Source of the DNA: Defluviitaleaceae bacterium
GTDB taxonomy: Bacteria > Bacillota > Clostridia > Lachnospirales > WQUN01
Length of the DNA stretch: 58,713 nt
Direction: 5' to 3'
NCBI GenBank assembly: GCA_009780315.1
Contig: WRAH01000014.1
Location: 1 to 58,713, forward strand
Shown: positions 24,693-32,844 of the stretch, piece after piece
Position numbering within the stretch: the first letter of the stretch is position 1
Layout of the letters: the number at the start of each line of letters is the position of its first letter
Program-made: the position numbers and the translations under genes
The notes under the pieces: generated by a model
Databases searched by the model: none
Seen by the model: only the letters and a program-made list of their open reading frames with translations
What the model was told of the DNA's origin: nothing

Positions 24693-27254
24693 CTATCTCC
24701 TACATATTTTTTGAATCAGCATACACATCAGGTCGATGTCATGGGCATCGTATTGAGGATGGTGTATTGGTGGCTGATATATTGGCGGTTGATATACTGG
24801 GGGATGATATGCTGGAGGATGGTACATTGGGGGATGGAATGATTCATGATGGAATGTGGGTATTGACGCTTGCATGGACATTGCCCGCGGGGTCGGCTCT
24901 ACATCACCAGGGACATATGGCATAGTGACACCTGCTGGTGCGCCGCCTGGTGCAAACTGAATTTCACCATGAGTATTTAGACGGAGTTCTGGTGCGACAA
25001 TTGGTGCATTAACTAGCGAAGGAATTTCCTCCTGCACAGGTGGTGGTGCTTGCGGGGCAAGGGGAATCATTCGAGGTGTGGGGGGTGTATAGCTTTCTGT
25101 GGGGATAGCCGATACAGGCGCAACAGGTGCAGATGTTTGGGTTGTAACCGTCACATCTTGAGTGGCTGCACTCATACGGCTTGCACCACCACAACGCCGC
25201 ATCAAGTGTTCCCAAGTGATTGGGCCAACAATTCCATCTGGATTTAGTCCATTTGCACGTTGATAGTTCATGACCGCAGTTTGTGTCAAAGGCCCAAAAA
25301 CTCCATCTGGATTTAGCCCTGCCCCATTTGTTGCATTTAAACAAGTTTGAATCTGCCGTACATAATCACCACGGGCACCTACGCGAATTAAAAACCCGGG
25401 ATAGGGTGGAATCGTTGTTGGTGGTGGGTTTGTGCCGCCACCATGACATTCAGGCATTAAGGCTGCCCATGTTAGCGGGCCAACAACACCATCTGGATTA
25501 AGCCCAAAAATACGCTGGAACTCTCTTACACTATTTTCAGTCAGCGGGCCAAAAATGCCGTCTGGGTTTAATTGCCCAATGGATGGGAAGCGGCTTCTTA
25601 TACTATTTAAGCAACTTTGAATCGCCACAACATCTGCACCACGTGAGCCATTTCTAATTAAATGTCCAGGGTAGGGCGGAATACCACTAGGCGGAGGCGG
25701 TGGTAAGCTATCACCAGGCACTGATGGCGGATTGATGTCGTCCCGTATTTTCCAGTAGATTGTGTACAACATATTCCATGTCTGGGGCCCAATGATGCCA
25801 TCTGGATTAAGCCCGAATAGTCTTTGAAATTCCCGCACAGATACTGTCATAGCCGATGTAAAGCTAGAATTTTGTATCACAGGGTTGACTGACGGGTAAA
25901 AATCTGCAATGAAACTTAGAAGATATTGGGCTTGCTGAACAAGCCGTCCACGAGAGCCTTCGCGGATAATATCACGGGGAGGCGTTCGTCCTATACCCAT
26001 GATTATGCCTTCACTTGTAAGTTCTCCAAGGCTTTTTACTGCGGAATACGTAAAGCTTATACGATTCCATGTGGCGCGGTCAACCGTACCCGTCGGTGTT
26101 AATGTGCCTAATTGGCGAATACTTTGAAATGCCCGAACCGCCGCTTCTGTTTGCGGGCCATAAACCCCGCTAACATTCGTGATAAGGGGAATTGCAGGAA
26201 AATTTACACGAATCCGATTAAGCCATGTTTGCAAGCTACGCACCGCAGGCCCGCTTGTGCCTGGGCGCAGAACAAACCCTGGGAAGGATTCTACTACACC
26301 GCCGATATTGTCTGTTTCCACAAGTTGAATATCTGATGGGTAGTAATGGCGTAAAATTTGCAATGCATTCATCCCTTGGTTTGCCAGTGTTACAGTACCC
26401 CATTGCCAAAGCCCTGGGCATTGTACACGCCGTCCGTCGCAATACTCTGCAAAAAATGGCTCAAGATGCCCTGCGCGGCGGATATATCTGTTGAAAATTC
26501 TGTCAACCATTTCATCAATGGTGCGGAATATTTGTCCTCCTTCCACAAACATTTGGTCAAACTGGGTGCTGTTTGTAATGTCAAACTGATGTCCACGCAC
26601 ACGATACCATTCTGTAAAAATACGGTTGAGGGTTAGGGAAATAATGCAGGAAATATTCGCCTCAAGTGAAGCGGCTGGCCATGTGGAATAAATTTCATGG
26701 CTGGCGGAATTTTTGATATAGTAGATAAAAGGCACACGGACACTGCGCGCCGGTCTATCTGGCCGCCCTAAATGCACCGTAATGTATTCAGGCACAATGA
26801 CCTCACTTAATACCCGTGGGTGGGTAGGCACAGGTTGCTCTGGCGGCACATCCATTCTGCGCTGTTCACCGCTGCCATCACCCCCGCCTGTTGTTAAATT
26901 ATGATACGCGACATCCAGTTCATATGACTGTCCTTCTTCAAGGCAGGGACTCATGTAAACAGGCAAGATACTTGTTTCTCCGTCTAAAATCTCAACCCCG
27001 CGAATAAGCGCAGTCATATAGTTCACTGCTTCAACTTTAACATCACAAACGGAATAGGGGACACCTTCAAAGTTTTCACTAAGGGTCAATGCCCTTTCTG
27101 GTGCTTCTAAGGCGACTGTTTCCGTCAGCCCGCTTTCATCTGTTACCAGTTGATATAAAACCGTTCCTTCGCTCATTACGCTTACCCGCGCTCCTACTAT
27201 TGGTAAGCCTTCTTCGGCAGTTGTGGCTACAACTTCTAAAAAGCCTGTTCCCAT
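24693..27254 (-). CDS. SpoIID-like protein with four peptidoglycan-binding repeats and a Pro/His/Tyr tail
   Basis: About 853 residues. Residues 1-115 look like a carboxypeptidase-regulatory or transthyretin-type module. About 150-330 resembles a SpoIID-type domain (IPEYITVHLG-like start, SHEIYSTWPAASLEANISC, CPGLWQWGTV). Four PG-binding type 1 repeats follow, with RxGSRG and LNPDGI-GP-TW motifs at about 350-415, 430-500, 560-625 and 645-705. The last 130 residues are Pro-rich, ending in tandem YHPPxY/YQPP units. There is no signal peptide, as for mother-cell spore proteins. It is probably a spore cortex or coat protein. GGAGG lies 6 nt before the ATG; a TGAATA-N17-CATCATCT element upstream may be a sporulation promoter. 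Confidence 0.72.
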   Translation of the reverse strand: MGTGFLEVVATTAEEGLPIVGARVSVMSEGTVLYQLVTDESGLTETVALEAPERALTLSENFEGVPYSVCDVKVEAVNYMTALIRGVEILDGETSILPVYMSPCLEEGQSYELDVAYHNLTTGGGDGSGEQRRMDVPPEQPVPTHPRVLSEVIVPEYITVHLGRPDRPARSVRVPFIYYIKNSASHEIYSTWPAASLEANISCIISLTLNRIFTEWYRVRGHQFDITNSTQFDQMFVEGGQIFRTIDEMVDRIFNRYIRRAGHLEPFFAEYCDGRRVQCPGLWQWGTVTLANQGMNALQILRHYYPSDIQLVETDNIGGVVESFPGFVLRPGTSGPAVRSLQTWLNRIRVNFPAIPLITNVSGVYGPQTEAAVRAFQSIRQLGTLTPTGTVDRATWNRISFTYSAVKSLGELTSEGIIMGIGRTPPRDIIREGSRGRLVQQAQYLLSFIADFYPSVNPVIQNSSFTSAMTVSVREFQRLFGLNPDGIIGPQTWNMLYTIYWKIRDDINPPSVPGDSLPPPPPSGIPPYPGHLIRNGSRGADVVAIQSCLNSIRSRFPSIGQLNPDGIFGPLTENSVREFQRIFGLNPDGVVGPLTWAALMPECHGGGTNPPPTTIPPYPGFLIRVGARGDYVRQIQTCLNATNGAGLNPDGVFGPLTQTAVMNYQRANGLNPDGIVGPITWEHLMRRCGGASRMSAATQDVTVTTQTSAPVAPVSAIPTESYTPPTPRMIPLAPQAPPPVQEEIPSLVNAPIVAPELRLNTHGEIQFAPGGAPAGVTMPYVPGDVEPTPRAMSMQASIPTFHHESFHPPMYHPPAYHPPVYQPPIYQPPIHHPQYDAHDIDLMCMLIQKICRR

Positions 27255-27397
27255 TTCCAACCTCCAGACATAAGATGATGTACTTGTAGCCTCATACTAT
27301 TCACGACGGCATGACCGCGTTCTTATACGATTTTTCTTGACCAAATGGTGAAAAGATACTATCCTACCTTAGTAAACGATAAGAGGTGCATTTATTG

Positions 27398-27667
27398 ATG
27401 AAGAAACTGGTCTTACTTATTTTTATTTTGATATTTGCTTTTTCGGCGCAAACGATAGTATTTGCTAATGAAATGCCATTGCCAACAGCACCGCCAGCCC
27501 CAGCCCTTTTTGCCCCAAACCGCCCAATTGAATATGAAGAAAACGGCGGATTTCCAGTGTGGGGAATCATATTGATTGCCGTAGGTGGTGTAGCCGTACT
27601 TGGCGGCGCAGGATATGTAGGATTTATATTTTTTAAAAAACGTAAAAAGAAAAATGAAGCAGAATAA
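27398..27667 (+). CDS. Small secreted/membrane protein with signal peptide
   Basis: About 89 residues. A signal peptide (KKLVLLIFILIFAFSAQTIVFA) ends near Ala 23. A short Pro-rich exposed part (PLPTAPPAPALFAPN) is followed by one transmembrane helix (WGIILIAVGGVAVLGGAGYVG) and a basic tail KKRKKKNE. That is a type I membrane topology with an exterior of only about 25 residues. The family is not recognised. It is divergent from the spore-type peptidoglycan-binding gene, so a sporulation link is possible but not shown. Confidence 0.7.
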   Translation: MKKLVLLIFILIFAFSAQTIVFANEMPLPTAPPAPALFAPNRPIEYEENGGFPVWGIILIAVGGVAVLGGAGYVGFIFFKKRKKKNEAE

Positions 27668-27708
27668 AAAATAACGCGTTGCAATCACGATTGTAGCGCG
27701 TTATTTTT
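27666..27708 (+). terminator. Terminator
   Basis: AAAAATAACGCG and CGCGTTATTTTT form a 12-bp stem between convergent small genes. Confidence 0.88.
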
Positions 27709-27727
27709 TATTGTTTTTTTCAAAACA

Positions 27728-27919
27728 TTACTTCTTTCGCAGAATTACACTAGCATTTGAACGCTCAAATACAATTGTATCTTCGCCTTGACAGCCTAGT
27801 GTATCCAGGCATTTTTTATCTAACATGATAGGGTCAAATGGACTCAGTCTTAGGTTGCCCATCTCGTCTGCAACAAACTCAACTGCATGAGCATCCTTAA
27901 TGCTTATGACATTAGCCAT
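27728..27919 (-). CDS. Small protein of unknown function, AbrB-like features
   Basis: About 63 residues beginning MANVISIKDAHAVEFVADE and ending NASVILRKK. The arrangement of a short strand part, LDKKCLDTLGCQGEDTIVFE, and a terminal basic strand recalls AbrB/SpoVT swapped-hairpin domains, but I do not claim membership. The start could instead be a GTG at 27982, for which I see no ribosome-binding site. Confidence 0.4.
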   Translation of the reverse strand: MANVISIKDAHAVEFVADEMGNLRLSPFDPIMLDKKCLDTLGCQGEDTIVFERSNASVILRKK

Positions 27920-28099
27920 GCACCCTATTTTCCAGCCCCATTGGGTAAACATTCTTGAAGGTGGATATAATTTCCCTTCCACGCCCAGTTTGAATACTTA
28001 AAGAATTATTGATAGTAAAAATGCAGGATTAAGTATGAGTTGCTACATAATCTTACATAAATTACTGCAAATTCTCATATCCACAGATTATTTGCGATA

Positions 28100-28111
28100 A
28101 TATTGCAATAT
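28100..28111. promoter_or_regulatory. Palindrome in the putative promoter of peptide ORF and HTH paralogue 3
   Basis: ATATTGCAATAT is a perfect 12-nt palindrome 3 nt downstream of TTGCGA (28092-28097), a possible -35. A matching -10 is not clear. Position resembles the spacer inverted repeats at 12909, 13442 and 14868. Confidence 0.35.
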
Positions 28112-28144
28112 AAGACAAAGTTCATGAAAGCGGAGATGGTAAGC

Positions 28145-28240
28145 ATGTTCTTTAGTTCTATATTTGCATTGATGTTTGGTGGCTTTGGGTTTATGCCAAT
28201 TATGCCTTTTGGTGGGCATGAAGACCCCTGCGGAATGTAA
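28145..28240 (+). CDS. 31-residue hydrophobic peptide, candidate signal or leader peptide
   Basis: A short ORF reading MFFSSIFALMFGGFGF, then MPIMPFGGHEDPCGM. GGAG lies 9 nt before the ATG. The N-terminal part is hydrophobic and Gly/Phe-rich; the C-terminal end is polar with one Cys. It lies 56 nt upstream of HTH paralogue 3 in the same direction, matching the arrangement at 13515 and 13668. The two peptides share no clear sequence beyond size and a hydrophobic front. Coding status rests on the ribosome-binding site and this parallel. Confidence 0.42.
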   Translation: MFFSSIFALMFGGFGFMPIMPFGGHEDPCGM

Positions 28241-28296
28241 TAATCTCGTAAGCTCAAATAGGATTGGGCTTATTTGAATGTTTGGAGGTATTTCTG

Positions 28297-29358
28297 ATGA
28301 AGACAGAAGTAACAAAAGAATCATTGATAAGTGAGTTTCTTACATTTAATAGTGCTGCAAAGTCAGGTACAAGTAAACTTATATCCAAGTTTGAAAATTA
28401 TATGGATAAAAAACCACCAGATTCAGACCTCATTCTTGCACTTGGTTATTTGAAAACCATAAAAGCTGACCATGACCATAAGAGCTTTGAAGTTTGTTGT
28501 TCAATCGCAGTCCCAGCTTTTGAAGCATTAAAATCTATTACAACATGGGAGTATCTTCATCTCTATTGTTTGTCTGTACTTGTTATTTATCGCCCAGCCT
28601 TTAGTGAATCATGGGAGTTTTTTATAGAAGCACTAGAATCAGAAGCATTAGAAACCCATGATAGTGACGAATATTTACAAGTTCGTATTGCATTACACAG
28701 CAATATGACTTTAAGAATCTTACGCGCCAAGTATCTTGAACCCTCTATAGACAATGCCACATTAAACGATAAATTCTCGCAATGTCATGATTATGCAATG
28801 GGAATGCTTGTAAAAAGAAAACGCCCACAACAACATGCATTACAAGTCAGAAAAGGCATTTATGAAAATGATATGGAGTTAGTTAAAGAAGGGCTAAAAA
28901 TGCTTTTGGAGCTTGGCGAAAAAAAGCGGTATAAAAACGCAAAGACAAATATCATTGACTATCTGAAATTTATGAATGAAAACCTAACTGCTGACTTATT
29001 AAATACCCTGCAAGGTCATCAAATCGCTAACCGAAGAAAAGAATTAGATTTATCCGTGGCAGAATTAGCCTTTCTTGCTGACATTGAAGAAACCGTACTA
29101 CATGCCATTGAACGTGGTGATAGCGGCATGTCTACCCTTGTGCTAAGGAATATTTGTAAAATCCTAAGCATAAGTACAGACTATGTTCTTGGCAATGATA
29201 ATGCAAAGCCTGAAAATGAAGACCTTTTTATAACCCGTTTAAAAGCCTATGTAGCAGGGGCAAGCACAACTGAACAAGCGTTTATCTTAAAAACTGTTGC
29301 GCTAATCGCAGGGCTAAACCTCAAAAAGCATGAAGATGAAACCAGCAAAACTTCCTAA
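28297..29358 (+). CDS. Helical-repeat regulator with C-terminal XRE-type HTH (paralogue 3)
   Basis: About 353 residues. It shares with paralogues 1 and 2 the block LKTIKADHDHKSFEVCCSIAV near residue 55, MTLRILRAKYLEPSIDNA near 140 and LQVRKGIYEND near 190. The HTH (about 238-305) reads IANRRKELDLSVAELAFLA and LHAIERGDSG, and a helical tail follows. GGAGG lies 8 nt before the ATG at 28297, which aligns with the other starts. The tiny peptide ORF at 28145 precedes it. The protein probably controls its own region; the ligand is unknown. Confidence 0.7.
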   Translation: MKTEVTKESLISEFLTFNSAAKSGTSKLISKFENYMDKKPPDSDLILALGYLKTIKADHDHKSFEVCCSIAVPAFEALKSITTWEYLHLYCLSVLVIYRPAFSESWEFFIEALESEALETHDSDEYLQVRIALHSNMTLRILRAKYLEPSIDNATLNDKFSQCHDYAMGMLVKRKRPQQHALQVRKGIYENDMELVKEGLKMLLELGEKKRYKNAKTNIIDYLKFMNENLTADLLNTLQGHQIANRRKELDLSVAELAFLADIEETVLHAIERGDSGMSTLVLRNICKILSISTDYVLGNDNAKPENEDLFITRLKAYVAGASTTEQAFILKTVALIAGLNLKKHEDETSKTS

Positions 29359-29368
29359 ACTACAATAT

Positions 29369-29417
29369 AAAAACGCCGTAAGGTTTTGGATAAATCCATA
29401 ACCCTACGGCGTTTTTT
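29369..29417. terminator. Bidirectional terminator
   Basis: AAAAACGCCGTA and TACGGCGTTTTTT, with an inner AGGTT/AACCC pair, between convergent genes. Confidence 0.9.
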
Positions 29418-29432
29418 GTACTACTGTTCAAT

Positions 29433-29867
29433 TTACATCTGCTTCTTACTTAAAATCTCTATGGCATTGATGATGGGTGCTGGCATTTTAATGCCCATTC
29501 TACCCATGTTTTCTAGTATACTGAGCAACTCGTTAAGGGAAAACGCAATAATCAGCGCGTCCCGTGTCAGGCTGTTTGTACCCAGTAAAATATCTAGGTG
29601 AACCCCAATGGCTACAAGGGTAAGACAGCCCCCTTTTCGCACTAACCCTTTCAAGCCCGCTTTACTAGAAAGCCGCCCTGTTTCTGTTTTATCAGAACAC
29701 TTGAACACTGCCGAGGCAACAATGCCGGAAACCATGTCGATAGCCATAAATATCAACAATGTCCTAAGCAACATATCAATGCCTCCAAAAACATGCCCAA
29801 GTGAACTCACCACAAACCCAAGCACGGCAATAAAAGCACCTCTAAACTGCATAACCTGCGCGTACAT
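29433..29867 (-). CDS. Phage holin-like membrane protein (holin_4 / Cph1 type)
   Basis: About 144 residues with hydrophobic segments near 10-30, 38-55, 80-98 and 103-120, and the typical LLIFMAIDMVSGIVAS core followed by a basic loop SSKAGLKGLVRKG. This fits phage_holin_4_1-type proteins, which form pores for release of lysin or large proteins. GGAG lies 8 nt before the ATG. It is in one operon with the HTH gene upstream and sits next to a LexA-like repressor, so it may be a prophage remnant or a lysis/secretion module. No lysin gene is next to it. Confidence 0.8.
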   Translation of the reverse strand: MYAQVMQFRGAFIAVLGFVVSSLGHVFGGIDMLLRTLLIFMAIDMVSGIVASAVFKCSDKTETGRLSSKAGLKGLVRKGGCLTLVAIGVHLDILLGTNSLTRDALIIAFSLNELLSILENMGRMGIKMPAPIINAIEILSKKQM

Positions 29868-29871
29868 CTTT

Positions 29872-30069
29872 TTAACTCCTCTCTCTTAATAAATAATCAA
29901 CACTACACCCATCAAAAAGCTGCGACAGGGCGCGCAACTTTGCCGCGGGTATGGCTTGCCGCTGGAAAATCCAATCGTTCAACATATCTACAGAAACCGC
30001 AAGAGACCCTGCCATTTCGGCTTTGCTCATATAACGGCGCAAGCGTTCCACTTCAATATTCATAAACAT
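29872..30069 (-). CDS. Small XRE-like HTH protein
   Basis: About 65 residues. The pattern RLRRYMSKAEMAGSLAVSVDMLNDWIFQRQAIPAAKLRALSQLF is an HTH with a recognition helix, ending YLLRERS as XRE proteins often do. It is divergent from the S24 repressor across a 216-nt region and lies 4 nt before the holin gene, so it may be a Cro-like partner. Confidence 0.72.
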   Translation of the reverse strand: MFMNIEVERLRRYMSKAEMAGSLAVSVDMLNDWIFQRQAIPAAKLRALSQLFDGCSVDYLLRERS

Positions 30070-30098
30070 ATGTTCTAATGTCCTTTCCAAACGGGGCG

Positions 30099-30106
30099 TT
30101 TGTTCG
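30099..30106. promoter_or_regulatory. Shared half-site of the divergent HTH/S24 region, left
   Basis: CGAACAAA on the minus strand, just downstream of the promoter TTGACC-N17-AATAAT of the small HTH gene. The same 8 bases recur at 30255-30262, inside the leader of the S24 repressor gene; a likely operator half-site. Confidence 0.4.
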
Positions 30107-30204
30107 TATGATGATTATTCCATATTTTTATAAGTAGGTCAAGCTAAAACAGAAAATATTTTCGATTTTTCTGTGAAACAATCCTAAGAAAATTTCACAA
30201 AAAG

Positions 30205-30262
30205 GGTTGCAAAATAAAAACCCCTATACTATACTGTTATTAGTCGGCGTAAACCGAACAAA
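30205..30262 (+). promoter_or_regulatory. Promoter and operator region of the S24 repressor gene
   Basis: TTGCAA, 17-nt spacer and TATACT form a good promoter. Downstream, TCGG-cgtaaa-CCGA is an imperfect dyad, followed by CGAACAAA (30255-30262), which also appears at 30099-30106 on the other strand. Confidence 0.5.
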
Positions 30263-30285
30263 TGTATATCACAGGAGTTGTTCAT

Positions 30286-31053
30286 ATGATTGCTGAAAGA
30301 TTACGCCAACTGCGTAGAGAAAAAAGCCAAAGCAAACGTGATTTGGTTGCACAATTGCCACTCAACTACAGCACCTATGCCAATTATGAATCTGGTTTTA
30401 GAGAACCAAATTCTGATGTGCTTCAACTTTTAGCCAATCATTTTGGTGTAAGCATTGATTATTTGCTTGGTGTAAGCAATAACCGCAAAAAGGCAGATGA
30501 AATCGCTATTTTAAATGATGAAGAACACGACCACATAAGCAAATATCGTCAGTTAGATGCCCACGGGCGTGAAGTGGTTGACATTCTGCTTGAAAAAGAG
30601 TTTGAACGTGTAAATTTCATGAACGCCCGTACTGTTGAACTTCAAAAACAAGCTGATGAACAATGGATAAAGTTGCAGGTCTTTCAACAACGGGCAAGTG
30701 CAGGGCTTGGCAATTATTTAAGTGATGATAGTGACAGTGATGTAGAGTTGATGAAATTTGTAGCAACGCCTATTAGTGAAAAAGCAGATTTTTGCGTAAG
30801 AATAAAAGGTGACAGCATGGAGCCTAAAATCTGTGACGGGGATATCGTTTTTGTAAAAGCGATACCTAAGGTAGACCCTGATAATGTAGGCGTTTTCATT
30901 TATGATGGAGAAGCCTATTGCAAAAGATTAAGGGTAGACCATAAAAAAGGTACGATTATGCTAGAGTCGTTGAACAAATCATATGCACCAAAACATATTA
31001 CCGCACCAGACAACCTTAGAACCGTAGGCCTTGTCATAGGCATAGCAGAGTAA
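30286..31053 (+). CDS. LexA/CI-like repressor, XRE HTH with S24 peptidase domain
   Basis: About 255 residues. An N-terminal XRE HTH (about 1-65: LRQLRREKSQSKRDLVAQL, NYESGFREPN) is joined by a helical linker to a S24 protease domain. The autocleavage-type Ala-Gly in RASAGLGNY, the catalytic Ser in KGDSMEPKI and the Lys in AYCKRL are all present. Such repressors are inactivated by RecA-triggered self-cleavage, so the divergent HTH-holin operon may be DNA-damage inducible. The ATG at 30286 is 8 nt after AGGAG. Whether it governs a phage remnant or a host module is unknown. Confidence 0.88.
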   Translation: MIAERLRQLRREKSQSKRDLVAQLPLNYSTYANYESGFREPNSDVLQLLANHFGVSIDYLLGVSNNRKKADEIAILNDEEHDHISKYRQLDAHGREVVDILLEKEFERVNFMNARTVELQKQADEQWIKLQVFQQRASAGLGNYLSDDSDSDVELMKFVATPISEKADFCVRIKGDSMEPKICDGDIVFVKAIPKVDPDNVGVFIYDGEAYCKRLRVDHKKGTIMLESLNKSYAPKHITAPDNLRTVGLVIGIAE

Positions 31054-31087
31054 TATTGCAAGTAAATATGTACATCTCGAAGCTCAA

Positions 31088-31120
31088 TAAAAAAAGACTG
31101 CTTATTTACAGCAGTCTCGT
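31088..31120. terminator. Bidirectional terminator overlapping the ecfT stop
   Basis: AGACTGC (31095-31101) and GCAGTCT (31111-31117) with A-run on the left and a short T/A tail. The end of ecfT lies within it. Confidence 0.75.
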
Positions 31121-31903
31121 TAAAAATATCAATCCACCAAAGCATATCATGACCCCCATCCCTATAAATTCGGTGCGGGTCATTTTCATTGCCTTCATTT
31201 TAGTACGGTTTATATCCCCCCGATAACAACGGGCTTCCATTGCGGTTGCTAGTTCGTCTGCACGTTTAAAAGCAGATACAAACAAAGGTACAAGGATGGG
31301 AAGCATACTTCTTATACGTTTTATTAAGCCGCCTGTGTCAAAATCTGCACCACGGGCTTTTTGCGCTTTCATTATTTTTTCCATTTCTTCTGCTAGGGCA
31401 GGGATATAACGTAAGGCAATCGTCATAAGCATAGCAATGTCATGGGCAGGCACTTTAATGGGTTTTAGAGGATTAAGCAATGATTCAATACCATCTGTTA
31501 ATTGAATAGGGGAAGTGGTTAATGTCAAGATAGACGAACCCATTACAAGAAGGATAAGCCGCATTGCCATGTGTGATGCCATCATTATACCTTCTAATGT
31601 AATGCGAATAAATGCAAAGTGAAAAAGTACAGTTTCACCTGCTGTGAAAAATAAGTTTATTCCTGCTGCAAAAATGAGAATAAATACAATCATCCGAAGC
31701 CCACGGAAGATAAGCCGTGGTGGAATTTTAGATAATGCAATAATTCCAGTTAAAAATAATGCCGCCACACCATAGCCTGCATAGTGATTAACAAACAACA
31801 AAAATACAATATACATAATCGTACCAATAAGTTTCACCCGTGCATCCAGGTGATGAATGATAGAATCTGTTGGATAATGCTGTCCTATCGTTATTTTCGT
31901 CAT
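31106..31903 (-). CDS. ecfT: Energy-coupling factor transporter transmembrane protein EcfT
   Basis: About 265 residues with five or so transmembrane helices and the two cytoplasmic signature motifs near residues 175 and 225: KAQKARGADFD and EARCYRGDIN. EcfT couples the paired ATPases to a vitamin-binding S component in the cell membrane. The ATG overlaps the stop of ecfA2 (ATGA). It is the last gene of a three-gene operon. No S component gene is seen here, consistent with a shared ECF module. Confidence 0.93.
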   Translation of the reverse strand: MTKITIGQHYPTDSIIHHLDARVKLIGTIMYIVFLLFVNHYAGYGVAALFLTGIIALSKIPPRLIFRGLRMIVFILIFAAGINLFFTAGETVLFHFAFIRITLEGIMMASHMAMRLILLVMGSSILTLTTSPIQLTDGIESLLNPLKPIKVPAHDIAMLMTIALRYIPALAEEMEKIMKAQKARGADFDTGGLIKRIRSMLPILVPLFVSAFKRADELATAMEARCYRGDINRTKMKAMKMTRTEFIGMGVMICFGGLIFLTRLL

Positions 31904-32811
31904 GGGCGCACCAACTTCATAATCGCATCTGCCGCAGCTTCTACCGAGAATATCCCTGTAGGTAGATTTGAATTTTTTTCATGTAAACAAGTCATAAGAC
32001 TTGAAATTTGCGGTACGTCCAGCCCTATGTTTTTAAGCATTTCACCTTGAGCAAAAACTTCTATAGGTGTGCCATCACAAATTATACAGCCCTTATTCAT
32101 CACAAGAATCCTATCTGTAAGCCGTGCCGCATCGTCCATACTATGGGAGACTAGAATAATTGTTAGCCCAAGCTTTGTGTGCATGTGCTTTATTTGCGAA
32201 AGAATTTCATCCCGCCCGCGAGGGTCAAGCCCAGCAGTAGGCTCATCAAGTATCAAAATTTCTGGACGCATTGCAAGAACCCCTGCAATAGCAGCACGAC
32301 GTTTTTGCCCGCCAGACAATTCAAAAGGGGATTTGTGATAGCAACTTTCATCCAGCCCAACAACTTCAAGGGCAGATTTAACACGGGTATTTACTTCCTC
32401 TTCGGTTAGCCCCATTTGATTTGGGCCAAAAGCTACATCTTTAAATACTTCGGCTTCAAAGAGTTGATGTTCGGGATATTGAAAAACTAAACCAACACGC
32501 TGACGAATACTTTTAAGCTTCGCCTTGTCTGTATGAATATCTTTACCATTGATTAAAACCATGCCCGAGGAGGGTTTTAATAGTGCATTTAAGTGTTGAA
32601 TCAAAGTACTTTTGCCTGAACCTGTGTGTCCAATTAACGCGACCATTTCTCCTGCCTTAATTTTCAGAGATACATTATCAATGGCGCGCTTTTCAAAAAC
32701 AGAATCTTCATTATATATATGTGAAATTTGCCTAAGTTCAATGATATAAGGTGACGTTTCTTCCGCGCCCTCATTGGGTTGTGGATTTAATCGGTTTGTT
32801 TGTGCTTTCAT
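31900..32811 (-). CDS. ecfA2: Energy-coupling factor transporter ATP-binding protein EcfA2
   Basis: About 303 residues. After a 25-residue polar extension it shows Walker A GHTGSGKST, Q-loop VFQYPEHQLF, signature LSGGQKRRAAIAG, Walker B ILILDEPTAG and H-loop VSHSMDDAA. The Q-x-P-E-H-Q-L-F form is typical of EcfA2. It forms a heterodimer with EcfA1 to drive vitamin import. It follows ecfA1 by 33 nt and overlaps ecfT by 4 nt. Confidence 0.93.
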   Translation of the reverse strand: MKAQTNRLNPQPNEGAEETSPYIIELRQISHIYNEDSVFEKRAIDNVSLKIKAGEMVALIGHTGSGKSTLIQHLNALLKPSSGMVLINGKDIHTDKAKLKSIRQRVGLVFQYPEHQLFEAEVFKDVAFGPNQMGLTEEEVNTRVKSALEVVGLDESCYHKSPFELSGGQKRRAAIAGVLAMRPEILILDEPTAGLDPRGRDEILSQIKHMHTKLGLTIILVSHSMDDAARLTDRILVMNKGCIICDGTPIEVFAQGEMLKNIGLDVPQISSLMTCLHEKNSNLPTGIFSVEAAADAIMKLVRP

Positions 32812-32844
32812 ATTCGCTTCTTTCTATATAGTCATTCCAATTTG

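Noticed and set aside
24662..24925. Plus-strand frames over the tail of the peptidoglycan-binding protein gene
   Set aside because: They arise from the reverse of Pro/His/Tyr codon repeats and show no start signals.
28075..28324. Minus-strand frames over the peptide ORF and start of HTH paralogue 3
   Set aside because: Low-complexity shadows without ribosome-binding sites; the plus strand has the regulator start and peptide signals.
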